From assembly GCA_963825575.1 (NCBI GenBank), contig CAWGUB010000027.1, forward strand, positions 1 to 64,000: a DNA stretch of 64,000 nucleotides. The letters run 5' to 3'. The notes under the pieces are model-generated. The model worked only from the letters and a program-made list of their open reading frames with translations, had not been told where the DNA came from and did no database searches. The DNA comes from JAFDBW01 sp963825575. Lineage in GTDB: Bacteria; Desulfobacterota; Desulfuromonadia; Desulfuromonadales; BM103. A program made the translations under genes and the position numbers. Shown piece after piece: positions 43,723-53,603 of this stretch. The first letter of the stretch is position 1. Each line of letters opens with the position of its first letter.

Positions 43723-46680
43723 ATGAATTACACCCTGCCCCTGCCCGGCGATCGGCTTGGAAGTTTTTTGACAAAACAGAACCTGCCGGTTCCGGAACTT
43801 AACCTGACAGCCGTCTCTCTGCTACATGAACCGACCGGTGCGCGACTGCTGCATCTGGCCTGTGACGACCCGAACAATGTTTTCGCCGTCGGTTTTCGCA
43901 CCCCGCCGCCGGATTCGACCGGCGTCGCCCATATCCTCGAGCACACAGTCCTCTGCGGGTCGCAGAAGTACCCGGTGCGCGATCCGTTTTTCGCCATGCT
44001 CAAGCGCAGCCTCAATACCTTCATGAATGCCCTGACGGCAGCCGACTGGACCCTTTATCCGGTCGCGAGCATGAACCGCAAGGACTTCTACAACCTGATG
44101 GGGATCTACCTGGACGCAACCTTTTTTCCCCTGCTGCGCGAACAGGATTTTCTCCAGGAAGGCCATCGGCTTGACTTTGCCAACCCGGCGGACCCCGCCA
44201 GCCTGATGATCAAAGGCGTGGTCTTCAACGAAATGAAGGGGGCCATGGCCGACCCGTCATCCCTGCTCGGCCGACGCCTCAACGCGGCCCTCTTCCCGAC
44301 CAACTGCTACGGTGAGAATTCCGGCGGCGAACCGCTGGTCATTCCGGATCTGACCTGGGAGCAGCTGCGGGCGTTCCACAAGAGCTATTACCACCCAAGC
44401 AACAGCTGGATTTTCACCTATGGAAGCCTGCCTCTCGAAGATCATTTGCAACAGATCGACCATCTGGCTCTGGGCCGCTTCGAAATGCAGTCAGTCGACA
44501 GCGAGATCCCCCGTGAGCATCGATTTGCCGAACCGGTCAGGAAGACGCAAACCTTCCCGGTCGACGCAAATGACGACATGCAGCAGCGCAGCATGGTCCA
44601 GCTGGCCTGGCTGACCTGCCCGATCGAGGACACCTTCGAACGTGCCGCGACCGGCATCCTGGCTAACCTGCTGCTCGGCAATCCAGCCGCGCCCCTTTAC
44701 CAGGCCCTGATCGAATCGGGCCTGGGCCGCAACCTCTCGCCGGGGACCGGATATCACGACGATTATCGCGACACGTTTATTGCCGCTGGCCTGCAAGGAA
44801 CGGATCCGGAGAAATTACCGGAGATTGAAAAGGTAATTCTCGACACCCTGGCACGGGTCGCTGAGCAGGGCCTTCCGCAGGAGCGTATCGACGCCGCACT
44901 GCATCAGTACGAATTTGCCAATCGCGAAGTGACCGGTGACCAGTACCCTTACGGACTCGGGTTGATGATGCGCCTGTTCGGCCCATGGCTGCACGCCGAC
45001 GATCCGATCAGCACGCTGATGATCGGCGACAACCTGAAGCGCCTGAGAAGCGCCACGACTGACCCGCAGTTCTTCCCGCAGATGATTCGCCGCCACCTGC
45101 TCGACAACCCGCACCGGGTCACCCTGCTGTTGCGCCCCGATCCCGAGCACGCTCTACGTGAAGAGCAGGCGTTTGCCGAGCGACTCGACGGGATTCGTGA
45201 GCATCTCGACGAAACTGCGATCGCCGGGATCAAGCAGAAAGCCGCCGATCTGCAAAAGAGCCAGGAAGCCCAGGACGATCTGAGCTGCCTGCCGATCCTC
45301 GAACTTTCGGACATCGAGAGCGATGAGCCGACCACGCCATTTCAGACGGAGCAGATCACCAGCTGTAAAACTTTCTGGTTCAACCAGCCGACCAACGGCA
45401 TCACCTACCTGAACCTGCAGTTCAACACCAGCGGCCTGGATGACACCCTGCGACCTTACCTGCCAATGTTTGGCGCGCTCCTGCCGCAAATCGGTGCTGC
45501 GGGGCATGACTACCTCGCCATGTCGCGACGTGTCACTGCGGCAACCGGCGGCATCCGTCTCGGCACCAACATGCTGGAAAGTCCGGTCGACCTCGACGTC
45601 ATGCACCCGGCGATGGAACTCAAAGGCAAGGCCTTGAGCTGTAACCAGGAGAAACTGTGCGGGATCGTCGCTGACATGCTCACTGCTCCTGATTTTACCG
45701 ATCTCGACAGGTTGCGCACGGTCATCGGCCAGGTCAGGACGTCGATGGAGAACTCGATCCCCGGAGCCGGCCACTCCTTTGCTGCACGCGCGGCCGCAGC
45801 ATCGTTGACACCCACTGCTGCGCAGCGTGAGGAATGGAGCGGCATGAGCCAGACCCAGCTCATCCGGACCGCCAGTGATCTGGACGAACAGGGCCTCGTG
45901 TCGCTGGCCGGAACATTCGCTGCAATCGCCGCACAGCTCTTCACACCGGCACGCGTCACCGTCGCTGTCACCGCTGAGGAATCGGCCCACCAGACGATGC
46001 ACGCTCCTTTGACGGGCCTGCTTGCCGCACTTCCGGGGAAGGCGATGGCTGAAGCAGGCCAGCTTGCTCCGTTTACAAGCGAGGCGACATCTACAGCGTG
46101 GCAATACAACCTGCCGGTCGCCTACGTCTCTCGGGTATTCCGGACGGTCTCCTACACGCACCCGGACGCCCCTGTGCTGATGGTTCTGGCCAAGTTGTTG
46201 CGCGCGGAGTTCCTGCATCGGGAGATTCGTGAAAAAGGCGGCGCCTACGGCGGCATGGCCGGGTACAACGCCGACGGCGGTCTTTTCTCCATGCTCTCCT
46301 ATCGCGATCCGCACCTGGAAAGGACTCTGGATGTCTACCGCCAGGCCGTTGAATGGGCATGCAAGGGAGATTTCAGTGCCGAAACGATCAAGCAGTCGAT
46401 TCTGACCGCGTTTGCCGAGCTTGACCGCCCTCTCTCACCGGGCAGCAGGGGGTATCGCGAGTTCATCCATCAGCAACAGGGGATGACTCACGACATGATC
46501 CAGGCCTTCCGCAACGGCATCATCGCAGTGGACCAGAAATCGCTGGTCAGGGTGGCGAGAACTTATCTCGAACAACCTTTTACAGCCAGCTCAGTCGGCA
46601 TCCTGGCCGGTGAGGAAATGTTCAGCAAGGCGGAGAAGACCCTGTTGCAGATGAATACCCGGATCAAACGGTTCGAGTGA
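43723..46680 (+). CDS. M16C metallopeptidase, presequence protease (PreP)-like
   Basis: A 985-residue pitrilysin-family protease of the PreP group. The inverted zinc motif HILEH gives His70, catalytic Glu73 and His74; the distal Glu is expected about 75-80 residues on. The enzyme has four homologous lobes, and the M16C-associated domain lies in the middle. Such enzymes degrade short unfolded peptides in a closed chamber. No signal peptide is seen, so it is probably cytoplasmic. The ATG at 43723 is chosen because GGAG lies 6 bases upstream; another ATG is at 43711. Confidence 0.92.
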   Translation: MNYTLPLPGDRLGSFLTKQNLPVPELNLTAVSLLHEPTGARLLHLACDDPNNVFAVGFRTPPPDSTGVAHILEHTVLCGSQKYPVRDPFFAMLKRSLNTFMNALTAADWTLYPVASMNRKDFYNLMGIYLDATFFPLLREQDFLQEGHRLDFANPADPASLMIKGVVFNEMKGAMADPSSLLGRRLNAALFPTNCYGENSGGEPLVIPDLTWEQLRAFHKSYYHPSNSWIFTYGSLPLEDHLQQIDHLALGRFEMQSVDSEIPREHRFAEPVRKTQTFPVDANDDMQQRSMVQLAWLTCPIEDTFERAATGILANLLLGNPAAPLYQALIESGLGRNLSPGTGYHDDYRDTFIAAGLQGTDPEKLPEIEKVILDTLARVAEQGLPQERIDAALHQYEFANREVTGDQYPYGLGLMMRLFGPWLHADDPISTLMIGDNLKRLRSATTDPQFFPQMIRRHLLDNPHRVTLLLRPDPEHALREEQAFAERLDGIREHLDETAIAGIKQKAADLQKSQEAQDDLSCLPILELSDIESDEPTTPFQTEQITSCKTFWFNQPTNGITYLNLQFNTSGLDDTLRPYLPMFGALLPQIGAAGHDYLAMSRRVTAATGGIRLGTNMLESPVDLDVMHPAMELKGKALSCNQEKLCGIVADMLTAPDFTDLDRLRTVIGQVRTSMENSIPGAGHSFAARAAAASLTPTAAQREEWSGMSQTQLIRTASDLDEQGLVSLAGTFAAIAAQLFTPARVTVAVTAEESAHQTMHAPLTGLLAALPGKAMAEAGQLAPFTSEATSTAWQYNLPVAYVSRVFRTVSYTHPDAPVLMVLAKLLRAEFLHREIREKGGAYGGMAGYNADGGLFSMLSYRDPHLERTLDVYRQAVEWACKGDFSAETIKQSILTAFAELDRPLSPGSRGYREFIHQQQGMTHDMIQAFRNGIIAVDQKSLVRVARTYLEQPFTASSVGILAGEEMFSKAEKTLLQMNTRIKRFE

Positions 46681-46847
46681 GCAACTCTGCCGATTATCGA
46701 AGCAAGACCATGGCAAACAGCACAGGCGCAAGAGGGTGATCGTCCCAAATAACCCCTTTTGCGCCTGCCTTTGCTTTGCGCCTTTGCGTTAATCATGCTG
46801 ATTCGTTATAGTCTCAAACGTAACCAGTCACCTGAACGACCGAGAGC

Positions 46848-47894
46848 ATGCCGATGACAACAAAAAACCAGTTTGCGAGCGATAATTACGCCGGCATCTG
46901 CCCGGAAGCCTGGCAGGCATTAAAGGACGCCGACAGCGGTTATGCAACCAGCTATGGCAACGACCCCTGGACAGCCAAAGCGTGCGACGCGCTTCGCGAT
47001 TTTTTCGATACCGACTGTGAGGTTTTTTTCGTCTTCAACGGGACGGCTGCCAACTCCCTGGCCCTGGCGTCGCTCTGCCAGTCGTACCACAGCGTCATTT
47101 GCCACGATATGGCCCATGTCGAAACCGATGAATGTGGGGCCAGCGAATTCTTCTCCAATGGCACCAAGCTGCTGACGGTGGGCGGCGAGAACGGCAAGGT
47201 CGACCTGGTCGAAGTCGAACATACGGTCAAGAAACGCAGTGACATCCACTACCCGAAGCCGAAGGTCCTGTCGTTGACCCAATCCACGGAGCTCGGGACC
47301 CTGTACACGCCGGAAGAGCTGGTGGCGATCCATGGCCTGGCCAAGCGCCTTGACCTCAGACTGCACATGGACGGTGCGCGCTTTGCCAACGCCGTCGCTG
47401 CGCTGCAGATCCACCCGAAGGAACTGACCTGGCGGGCGGGGGTTGACGTACTGACTTTCGGCGGCACCAAGTGCGGCATGCCGATGGGCGAAGCCGTGGT
47501 CTTTTTTGACCGGAAAGTCGCCAACGAATTCGATTACCGCTGCAAACAGGCCGGCCAGCTGGCATCGAAGATGCGCTACCTCTCTGCCCCCTGGTTCGGC
47601 CTGCTCAAAGACAACGCTATCCTCAGGCATGCCGGGCACGCCAACGCCTGCGCCCGCAAATTGTCCGACGCCCTTGCTGAGATACCCGGCGTCAGTCTCG
47701 TCCATCCCACAGAAGCCAACGCCGTTTTCGTCGAGATCCCGGAGAGGGTTGTCACCAACCTGCACAACCGGGGTTGGGTCTTTTACACCTTCATCGGCTC
47801 CGGGCACTGCCGCTTCATGTGCTCGTGGGCAACCACCGATGAGGACATTTCTGCCCTGTCGAACGACATCCGGGAGGTCATGAAGACTCCGTAG
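46848..47894 (+). CDS. Low-specificity L-threonine aldolase family enzyme
   Basis: A 348-residue PLP enzyme of the beta-eliminating lyase/threonine aldolase family. The pyridoxal lysine is Lys208 in TFGGTKCGM, the cofactor Asp is in LHMDGARFAN, and FVFNGTAAN is in the phosphate-binding region. It splits L-threonine or allo-threonine to glycine and acetaldehyde. It is followed 33 bases later by the SrkA-like kinase gene, in the same direction. A phenylserine or other beta-hydroxy amino acid aldolase role is equally possible. Confidence 0.88.
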   Translation: MPMTTKNQFASDNYAGICPEAWQALKDADSGYATSYGNDPWTAKACDALRDFFDTDCEVFFVFNGTAANSLALASLCQSYHSVICHDMAHVETDECGASEFFSNGTKLLTVGGENGKVDLVEVEHTVKKRSDIHYPKPKVLSLTQSTELGTLYTPEELVAIHGLAKRLDLRLHMDGARFANAVAALQIHPKELTWRAGVDVLTFGGTKCGMPMGEAVVFFDRKVANEFDYRCKQAGQLASKMRYLSAPWFGLLKDNAILRHAGHANACARKLSDALAEIPGVSLVHPTEANAVFVEIPERVVTNLHNRGWVFYTFIGSGHCRFMCSWATTDEDISALSNDIREVMKTP

Positions 47895-47927
47895 CGATCG
47901 TCGCGGGGCGTTCATCTCGAACCTTTC

Positions 47928-48920
47928 ATGTCAGAAACTCCAAACCAACACCCTTTCGAAGCATTGACCCCCAGCTTCATCATGGATGCCGTCGAGAGCT
48001 GTGATGTCCTGTGCGACTGCAGGAACTTCGCCCTGAACAGCTATGAAAACCGCGTCTACCAGGTCGGTATAGAAGACAATGATCCGTTGATCGTCAAATT
48101 TTATCGTCCCGCACGCTGGAGCGATGAGCAGATCCTCGAGGAGCACCGGTTCTGTTTCGAACTCGTAGAACACGAGCTGCCGGTCGTCGCGCCGATTGTC
48201 AACGAACGGAAAGAAAGCCTCTTCCATTACCAGGGTTTCCGTTTCGCCCTGTACCCGCGCCAGGGCGGCCACGCCCCGGAATTCGACAATTTCGACAACC
48301 TTCTGATCATGGGGCGGACTTTGGGGCGCATCCACGCGATCGCCGCGACTCGTCCTTTTGAATATCGCCCCCGGCTCGACTGCACGACATTCGGCCATGA
48401 GTCCGTCGCCCTGATCAGCGACCGGTTCATCATCGCCGAGTACAAGGCAAATTACGATGCACTGACCCGCGATTTACTGCAGACGCTCGACGACCTGCTG
48501 GCCGGATTCGACGATTCCGCCTACATTCGCACCCACGGCGACTGCCATGCCGGAAATGTCTTGTGGCGCGGAGACGCACCGCATTTTGTTGATTTCGATG
48601 ATGCCCGAAGCGCTCCGGCGATTCAGGATCTCTGGATGATGCTTTCGGGGGACCGCGCGCATCAGACGGCGCAGCTGGCTGAGATTGTCGAAGGGTATAA
48701 CGAGTTCTACGATTTCCGACCCGGCGAATTGCGGCTCGTGGAAGCTTTGCGAACCTTAAGGATCCTGCACTACTGTGCCTGGCTGGCAAGACGCTGGGAC
48801 GACCCGGCTTTCCCGCACCACTTCCCCTGGTTCAATACGACCAACTACTGGGGTGAACACATCCTGCAACTACGCGAACAGATGGCGGCGCTGAACGAAC
48901 CGCCGTTGGAGACCAGTTAA
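47928..48920 (+). CDS. srkA: Stress response kinase A (SrkA/YihE)-like protein
   Basis: A 330-residue protein kinase-like protein of the APH/SrkA family. The N-terminus has the SYENRVYQVG and VKFYRPARW pattern that is diagnostic for SrkA, the catalytic loop is THGDCHAGNVLW (about residues 204-215), and the metal-binding segment is FVDFDDAR. E. coli SrkA counters the MazEF toxin and envelope stress. No toxin gene is next to it here. Confidence 0.93.
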   Translation: MSETPNQHPFEALTPSFIMDAVESCDVLCDCRNFALNSYENRVYQVGIEDNDPLIVKFYRPARWSDEQILEEHRFCFELVEHELPVVAPIVNERKESLFHYQGFRFALYPRQGGHAPEFDNFDNLLIMGRTLGRIHAIAATRPFEYRPRLDCTTFGHESVALISDRFIIAEYKANYDALTRDLLQTLDDLLAGFDDSAYIRTHGDCHAGNVLWRGDAPHFVDFDDARSAPAIQDLWMMLSGDRAHQTAQLAEIVEGYNEFYDFRPGELRLVEALRTLRILHYCAWLARRWDDPAFPHHFPWFNTTNYWGEHILQLREQMAALNEPPLETS

Positions 48921-49041
48921 CAGGGACCGTTCCGCATCGGTCGAAACCGGGTCAAAGCAAAACAGGTTCTACAAACTTGGCATTTCCGGATTTGCTCTGC
49001 GGCGTCAGGTATCCAAGTCTTTCATACCCCACGCTTGCCGA

Positions 49042-50178
49042 CTACGCCTGCCGAATAATCTCTACCAGCAGTTCCGCCACCTGGACCATATCGGCAACAG
49101 CCACGTGTTCATCGTGGGTATGGACCTTTTTCATGCCGGTGGCCAGAATAATCATTTCAACACCGTGACCATTGAAAATGTTGGCATCGCTGCCGCCGCC
49201 ACCCAGGCGCACCTTGAGCTCCTGGCCCAACTTTTCTGCTGCAGACCTGGCCAGTTTGACCGTCGGGGCATGCTCAGGCACCGACATGCTCGGGAAATCC
49301 GACCGGATATCAGCATGGATCTTCGGCACGACCTGTTTGCCGTCAATCGTTCGGGTCATCTCTTCTGCTGCGCCCTCGAAACAGGCCAGCATGTGCGCTG
49401 TCTGCTCCTGCAACTTGCCTGCATCGTGACTGCGCGCCTCACCGACGATCGAGACCTTCTGCGGCACGATGTTCCGGGCGACGCCACCTTCGATGCGGCC
49501 AATATTGGCGGTGGTCTCATCGTCGATACGCCCCAGGCGCATCCGGCTGATCGCCAGGGCCGCGGTGTGGATCGCCGAGAGACCCCGTTCCGGCGCCATG
49601 CCGGCATGTGAGGCCAGCCCTTCGATGTCGATCTGCAGATGGTTGGCCCCCGGCGCCTGCAGAACCATCCAGCCGGTTCCTTCCGTGTCCAGAGCGTAAC
49701 CGCGTTTTGACTCCAACAGGCTATAATTCAGGTTTTTCGCTCCGACCAGGCCGATCTCTTCGGCGATCGTAACCACCACTTCAAGCGGCCCGTGCGGAAT
49801 CTTCTGTTCGCGGAGAACTTCCAGGGCCTCGATAAGTTCAGCGATCCCGGCCTTGTCATCGGCACCGAGCACCGTGTCGCCGGCACTGAAGAACAGACCA
49901 TCCCGCAGGACTGGTTCTACCTGGCCACCCGGTTCGACCGTGTCCATATGTACGGAGAAAAGGAGCGGCTCGGTTTGCTTCCCCCGCCCTGCAAGCCTGG
50001 CGACCAGGTTTCCGACCTCGCCACCGGTCGCTTCAGCGGCGTTGTCAAAAAACACTTCGGCGCCGAGTTTCTCAAGACGCTCGGCCAGGTAGCGGGCAAT
50101 CGCATTTTCATGCAAGGGGGGGCTGTTGATTGCCGCCAGGCGGGCAAATTCATCACTCAGGCGCTGCCGGTTGACCAT
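49042..50178 (-). CDS. M20 peptidase, PepT-like tripeptide aminopeptidase
   Basis: A 378-residue zinc aminopeptidase of the M20B type. The metal ligands and acid residue are visible: His in SVHMDTV, Asp in GADDKAG, the Glu-Glu pair in TIAEEIGLVG, Asp in ALDTEG and a His near the C-terminus. The ATG at 50178 has AAAGGAG 6 bases before it, so the upstream ATG is rejected. Related bacterial forms cleave tripeptides; a peptidase of the PepT-like group with a different preference is possible. Confidence 0.9.
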   Translation of the reverse strand: MVNRQRLSDEFARLAAINSPPLHENAIARYLAERLEKLGAEVFFDNAAEATGGEVGNLVARLAGRGKQTEPLLFSVHMDTVEPGGQVEPVLRDGLFFSAGDTVLGADDKAGIAELIEALEVLREQKIPHGPLEVVVTIAEEIGLVGAKNLNYSLLESKRGYALDTEGTGWMVLQAPGANHLQIDIEGLASHAGMAPERGLSAIHTAALAISRMRLGRIDDETTANIGRIEGGVARNIVPQKVSIVGEARSHDAGKLQEQTAHMLACFEGAAEEMTRTIDGKQVVPKIHADIRSDFPSMSVPEHAPTVKLARSAAEKLGQELKVRLGGGGSDANIFNGHGVEMIILATGMKKVHTHDEHVAVADMVQVAELLVEIIRQA

Positions 50179-50383
50179 GCAAGTCTCCTTTGTTGTCATG
50201 CCTCAACTTAGTACCTTATCCTGCGCCTTTATGACAAGCAAAACCGGTAGATTCCAATATGCAAATCAGGATAAATTCGACAACAGGGCCCACAGATATC
50301 TAGACAAATCCATCACAGGGCTGATATTATCAATAAATTTTGTTTTTCGGTAAGTTAACTCTTTTTCTCGCAGGAAAAGACTC

Positions 50384-51709
50384 TTGAATTCAGATTTTCA
50401 TCCGCCAAAATCATCGTCTGTAAACCATCGCCGACCAACCCCGCGCCTGCGTCTCTGGCTGATTCTGGTGCTGGGTGCTCTGCTTGTTATTCCGCTGTTC
50501 CTACGTCCGACGGTGACCAGCACCGAAGCCAACATGTCGGAGCCGACCATACCGCCGCCACCAACACCGCCACCGGTTCCGGAAATCCGCAAGGAGACCA
50601 TCAAGGGCACCGTTGCCAAGGGCGATACGGCGACCGCCATATTGGGTGACTATTTCTCGGCGGGCGAGATCCATGAACTGAGCAAGCAGTGCAAACCGGT
50701 CTTCCCACTCTCCCGCCTCAGCGCCGGACAAGCATACCGGCTCTGCCTGAGCAATGATGACTTCGAGCGCTTCGAGTACGACATCAACCACGATGAACAG
50801 CTGATTATTTCGCGCGAGGCGGAAGACTTCTCCGTTCAGAAGGTACCGATCCCCTACACGACCGAAACCGTTCGCGTCAGGGGCAAGATAGAAACCAGCC
50901 TGTTCGAAGCGGTCACCAACACCGGGGAAAGTGATATCCTGGCTATGAACCTGGCTGATATTTTCGCCTGGGACATCGATTTTATTCTTGATATCCGCGA
51001 GGGCGATTCGTTCCAGGCGCTGGTGGAAAAGCGTTACCGAGACGGACAACCGGCCGGCTACGGTCATATCCTGGCGGCAGAGTTCACCAACCAAGGGGAA
51101 ACTTTCCAGGCCCTTCTCTACCAGGACGGTGACCGCCGCCCCGATTATTTCGATGCCGAAGGGCAGAGCCTGCGCAAGGCCTTCCTCAAGGCGCCACTTT
51201 CTTTCTCGCGAATCTCGTCCGGATTCACCATGCGCCGTTTCCACCCAATCACCAAGACCTGGAAATCTCACCCGGCAATCGACTACGCAGCAACTCCAGG
51301 GACACCGATCAAAAGTGTCGGTGATGGCGTCATCATCAAAAAGGGCTACACCCGTGGCAACGGCAACTACATCAAGGTCCGGCACAACAGCAGCTACGAA
51401 ACGCTGTATCTGCACATGAAAGGTTTTGCCAAGGGGATCGCCCAGGGTAAACGCGTGGCACAGGGACAGACGATCGGCTACGTCGGCAGCACTGGCCTGG
51501 CCACCGGGCCTCATCTCTGTTTCCGGATGTATAAAAATGGTGCTCCGGTCAACCCGCAACGGGTCAAGGCTCCATCAGCCAAGCCGGTCTCTGCAGAGAA
51601 CCTGGCTGATTTCAAACTCAAGGCTGCAGCCTTTATCGCCTCTCTGGCCGATCATCAGCCGGTCAAATCGGTTCAGCTGCATTCAGCAGACACCACTGTT
51701 ATCCAGTAG
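50384..51709 (+). CDS. Membrane-anchored M23 peptidase, MepM-like
   Basis: A 441-residue protein with one N-terminal membrane helix (about residues 23-41), a proline-rich linker, a LysM/OapA-like region (about 70-180) and a C-terminal LytM domain (about 280-400). The first metal motif is intact (SHPAIDY) and a YLHMKGF histidine is present, but the usual HxH is HLC (GPHLCFRM), so one zinc ligand is Cys instead of His. The start is TTG at 50384 with AGGA 8 bases upstream. It is followed 18 bases later by an MshEN-domain gene. Confidence 0.88.
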   Translation: MNSDFHPPKSSSVNHRRPTPRLRLWLILVLGALLVIPLFLRPTVTSTEANMSEPTIPPPPTPPPVPEIRKETIKGTVAKGDTATAILGDYFSAGEIHELSKQCKPVFPLSRLSAGQAYRLCLSNDDFERFEYDINHDEQLIISREAEDFSVQKVPIPYTTETVRVRGKIETSLFEAVTNTGESDILAMNLADIFAWDIDFILDIREGDSFQALVEKRYRDGQPAGYGHILAAEFTNQGETFQALLYQDGDRRPDYFDAEGQSLRKAFLKAPLSFSRISSGFTMRRFHPITKTWKSHPAIDYAATPGTPIKSVGDGVIIKKGYTRGNGNYIKVRHNSSYETLYLHMKGFAKGIAQGKRVAQGQTIGYVGSTGLATGPHLCFRMYKNGAPVNPQRVKAPSAKPVSAENLADFKLKAAAFIASLADHQPVKSVQLHSADTTVIQ

Positions 51710-51727
51710 AATCCAAGGGGGCGCTTG

Positions 51728-52888
51728 ATGGCTGTCAGACTCGGCGAATTACTGATCAAGAAAAACCTTCTGACCCAGACTCAGCTTGAAGAAGCTTTGC
51801 AGGCTCAGGTCATTTTTGGCGGCACGCTCGGCACGATCCTGATAGAAATGGGCTTGATCTCCGAAAACGTCCTTGCCGAAATTCTGGCGAACCTCCTTAA
51901 AATCCCCTGCCTGAAACCTAACCAGTTCGAGAATATTCCCGAGCAGGTCATCAAGATTATCAGCCCGGAACTGGCAGAAAAGCATAAGGTCGTTCCTGTT
52001 GCAGTCAGCGGCAAGAAATTGACCCTGGCGATGGAATCGCCCCACGACCTGAAATCCATCGACGAGATCTCTTTCCGTACCGGATATATTATTCAGCCGA
52101 TCCTGGCTCTCGAAGTCCGCCTCATTTTTGCCCTGGAACACTACTACGGCGTCAAGCGCACCATGCGCTATATCGCCCCACCGAAGGAGGTCCGCGACGA
52201 ACTGGACAGGGCACCGGTCTTTCACACGCCCGAAGGGCCGCTCGCTGCAGCAGAGACAGATGAAGACCTAAGCGAACCGGGATCGGAGCTGATCTACCAG
52301 AGGCCGGACCCGACTGTAGCAAATCTCAAAGAAGAAAAACCGGCCGAGGTCATCGAAGAGCTCGACGATGTTGAAGTCATAGAAGACCTGGTCGAAGAAG
52401 AAGTCACCCTTGCCAGCACGTCCCAGGCATTAATCAAGGTATCCGACCGCAATGATGTCGCGGACGCAATTATCTCCTACCTCGGCACACACTATGCGAG
52501 GGCAGCCCTGTTCATGGTAGTGGCCGGGCAGGTCACCGGCTGGCGTTCGGCGAAAGAAGGTGTGGCGATCCCGGGATTTGACCAGTTCCAGCTGCCGCTC
52601 TCGGAGCCTTCGGTATTGAAAACCGCCGTTGAGAGCAACAGCTATTTTCTTGGCCCGGTACAGCAGAGCGGCGCGAACCTCGCCCTGACGTCCTTCCTCG
52701 GCAAGCCCGCGCCAAAATCCGCACTGCTCATCCCGATGAGCATGCTTGGCCGCGTAGTCGGCCTGATCTATGTCGATGACCCCGATGCCGATCTCTCCCA
52801 GGCTGTTGTCGACGTCCAGCAACTCGCCAGCAAAGCATTGATGGCGTTTGAAATCCTGATTTTGCACAACAAGATCCTCAGAACCTGA
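51728..52888 (+). CDS. Orphan MshEN-domain protein, possible cyclic-di-GMP receptor
   Basis: A 386-residue cytoplasmic protein without an ATPase domain. Residues 1-145 form a GspE N-terminal (MshEN) domain with the paired motif RLGELLIKKNLL...QLEEALQAQ and LGTILIEMGLIS. An acidic linker rich in Glu and Asp spans about 160-230. The C-terminal 150 residues look like a GAF-type domain (ending LLIPMSMLGRVVGLIYVDD). MshEN domains of known proteins bind cyclic-di-GMP. The ATG at 51728 follows a GGGGG ribosome site. The gene lies between an M23 peptidase and AcpH. Output unknown. Confidence 0.8.
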   Translation: MAVRLGELLIKKNLLTQTQLEEALQAQVIFGGTLGTILIEMGLISENVLAEILANLLKIPCLKPNQFENIPEQVIKIISPELAEKHKVVPVAVSGKKLTLAMESPHDLKSIDEISFRTGYIIQPILALEVRLIFALEHYYGVKRTMRYIAPPKEVRDELDRAPVFHTPEGPLAAAETDEDLSEPGSELIYQRPDPTVANLKEEKPAEVIEELDDVEVIEDLVEEEVTLASTSQALIKVSDRNDVADAIISYLGTHYARAALFMVVAGQVTGWRSAKEGVAIPGFDQFQLPLSEPSVLKTAVESNSYFLGPVQQSGANLALTSFLGKPAPKSALLIPMSMLGRVVGLIYVDDPDADLSQAVVDVQQLASKALMAFEILILHNKILRT

Positions 52889-52890
52889 CC

Positions 52891-53481
52891 TTGAACTATC
52901 TCGTTCACCTTTTTCTGGCCGGAGCCGATCCCGAGCATCAACTCGGCGGGCTGATGGGTGATTTTGTCAAAGGCCCGATCCCTGAAGACTACCCCCAGGG
53001 GATAGCACAGGGGCTGCACCTGCACCGGCGCATCGACAGCTTTTCCCATAACAACCTCCACACCCGCAGAAGCCGGAACCGGCTGGGCCAGAAATACGGT
53101 CACGGGCGCGGTATTATCGTCGATATCTTCTACGATCACTTCCTGGCATCCTCGTGGCCCGAGTACTCTCCAGAACCCCTTGAAGATTATGCTGAAGGAG
53201 TCTACAACCTTCTGCAGACCCATCACCAACTGCTGCCTGACGACCTCAAGGTGGTCTCTGCGCGCATGATCGAGTACAACTGGCTGGTCTCCTACCGGCG
53301 TTTCGAAGTAGTCGGCAAAGCTCTCCACAGGATCTCTCAGCGCTTGAGCAGACCGTTGCCCCTGGCGGAGGCAACCGAGGATCTGGCCTGCCATGAGGAT
53401 GCTTTACGAAGTGATTTCAGGGAGTTTATGCAAGAGGCTGGTCGATTCACCAGTGCAGAAGCAGTAATCAATCCATTCTGA
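52891..53481 (+). CDS. acpH: Acyl carrier protein phosphodiesterase AcpH
   Basis: A 196-residue HD-like phosphodiesterase that removes the phosphopantetheine arm from holo-ACP. Family features are NYLVHLFLAG at the start, GGLMGDFVKG, LHRRIDSFSH and VDIFYDHFLA, all carrying the expected metal-binding His and Asp. The start is TTG at 52891, two bases after the upstream stop, so it is likely coupled. Confidence 0.92.
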   Translation: MNYLVHLFLAGADPEHQLGGLMGDFVKGPIPEDYPQGIAQGLHLHRRIDSFSHNNLHTRRSRNRLGQKYGHGRGIIVDIFYDHFLASSWPEYSPEPLEDYAEGVYNLLQTHHQLLPDDLKVVSARMIEYNWLVSYRRFEVVGKALHRISQRLSRPLPLAEATEDLACHEDALRSDFREFMQEAGRFTSAEAVINPF

Positions 53482-53603
53482 GGATCGATTGCAGATTCCA
53501 GAGTAATCTCCCCATGTACTTCTGAGAACAAATCCCTTTGCGTTACGCTCTGTCATATCAGAGGGGCAAAGAGATCTTGAGGATACCCGGACGTACCGAG
53601 CTG

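Noticed and set aside
45154..46314. A 386-residue minus-strand ORF
   Set aside because: Shadow of the PreP-like protease, which has strong family motifs in the plus strand frame.
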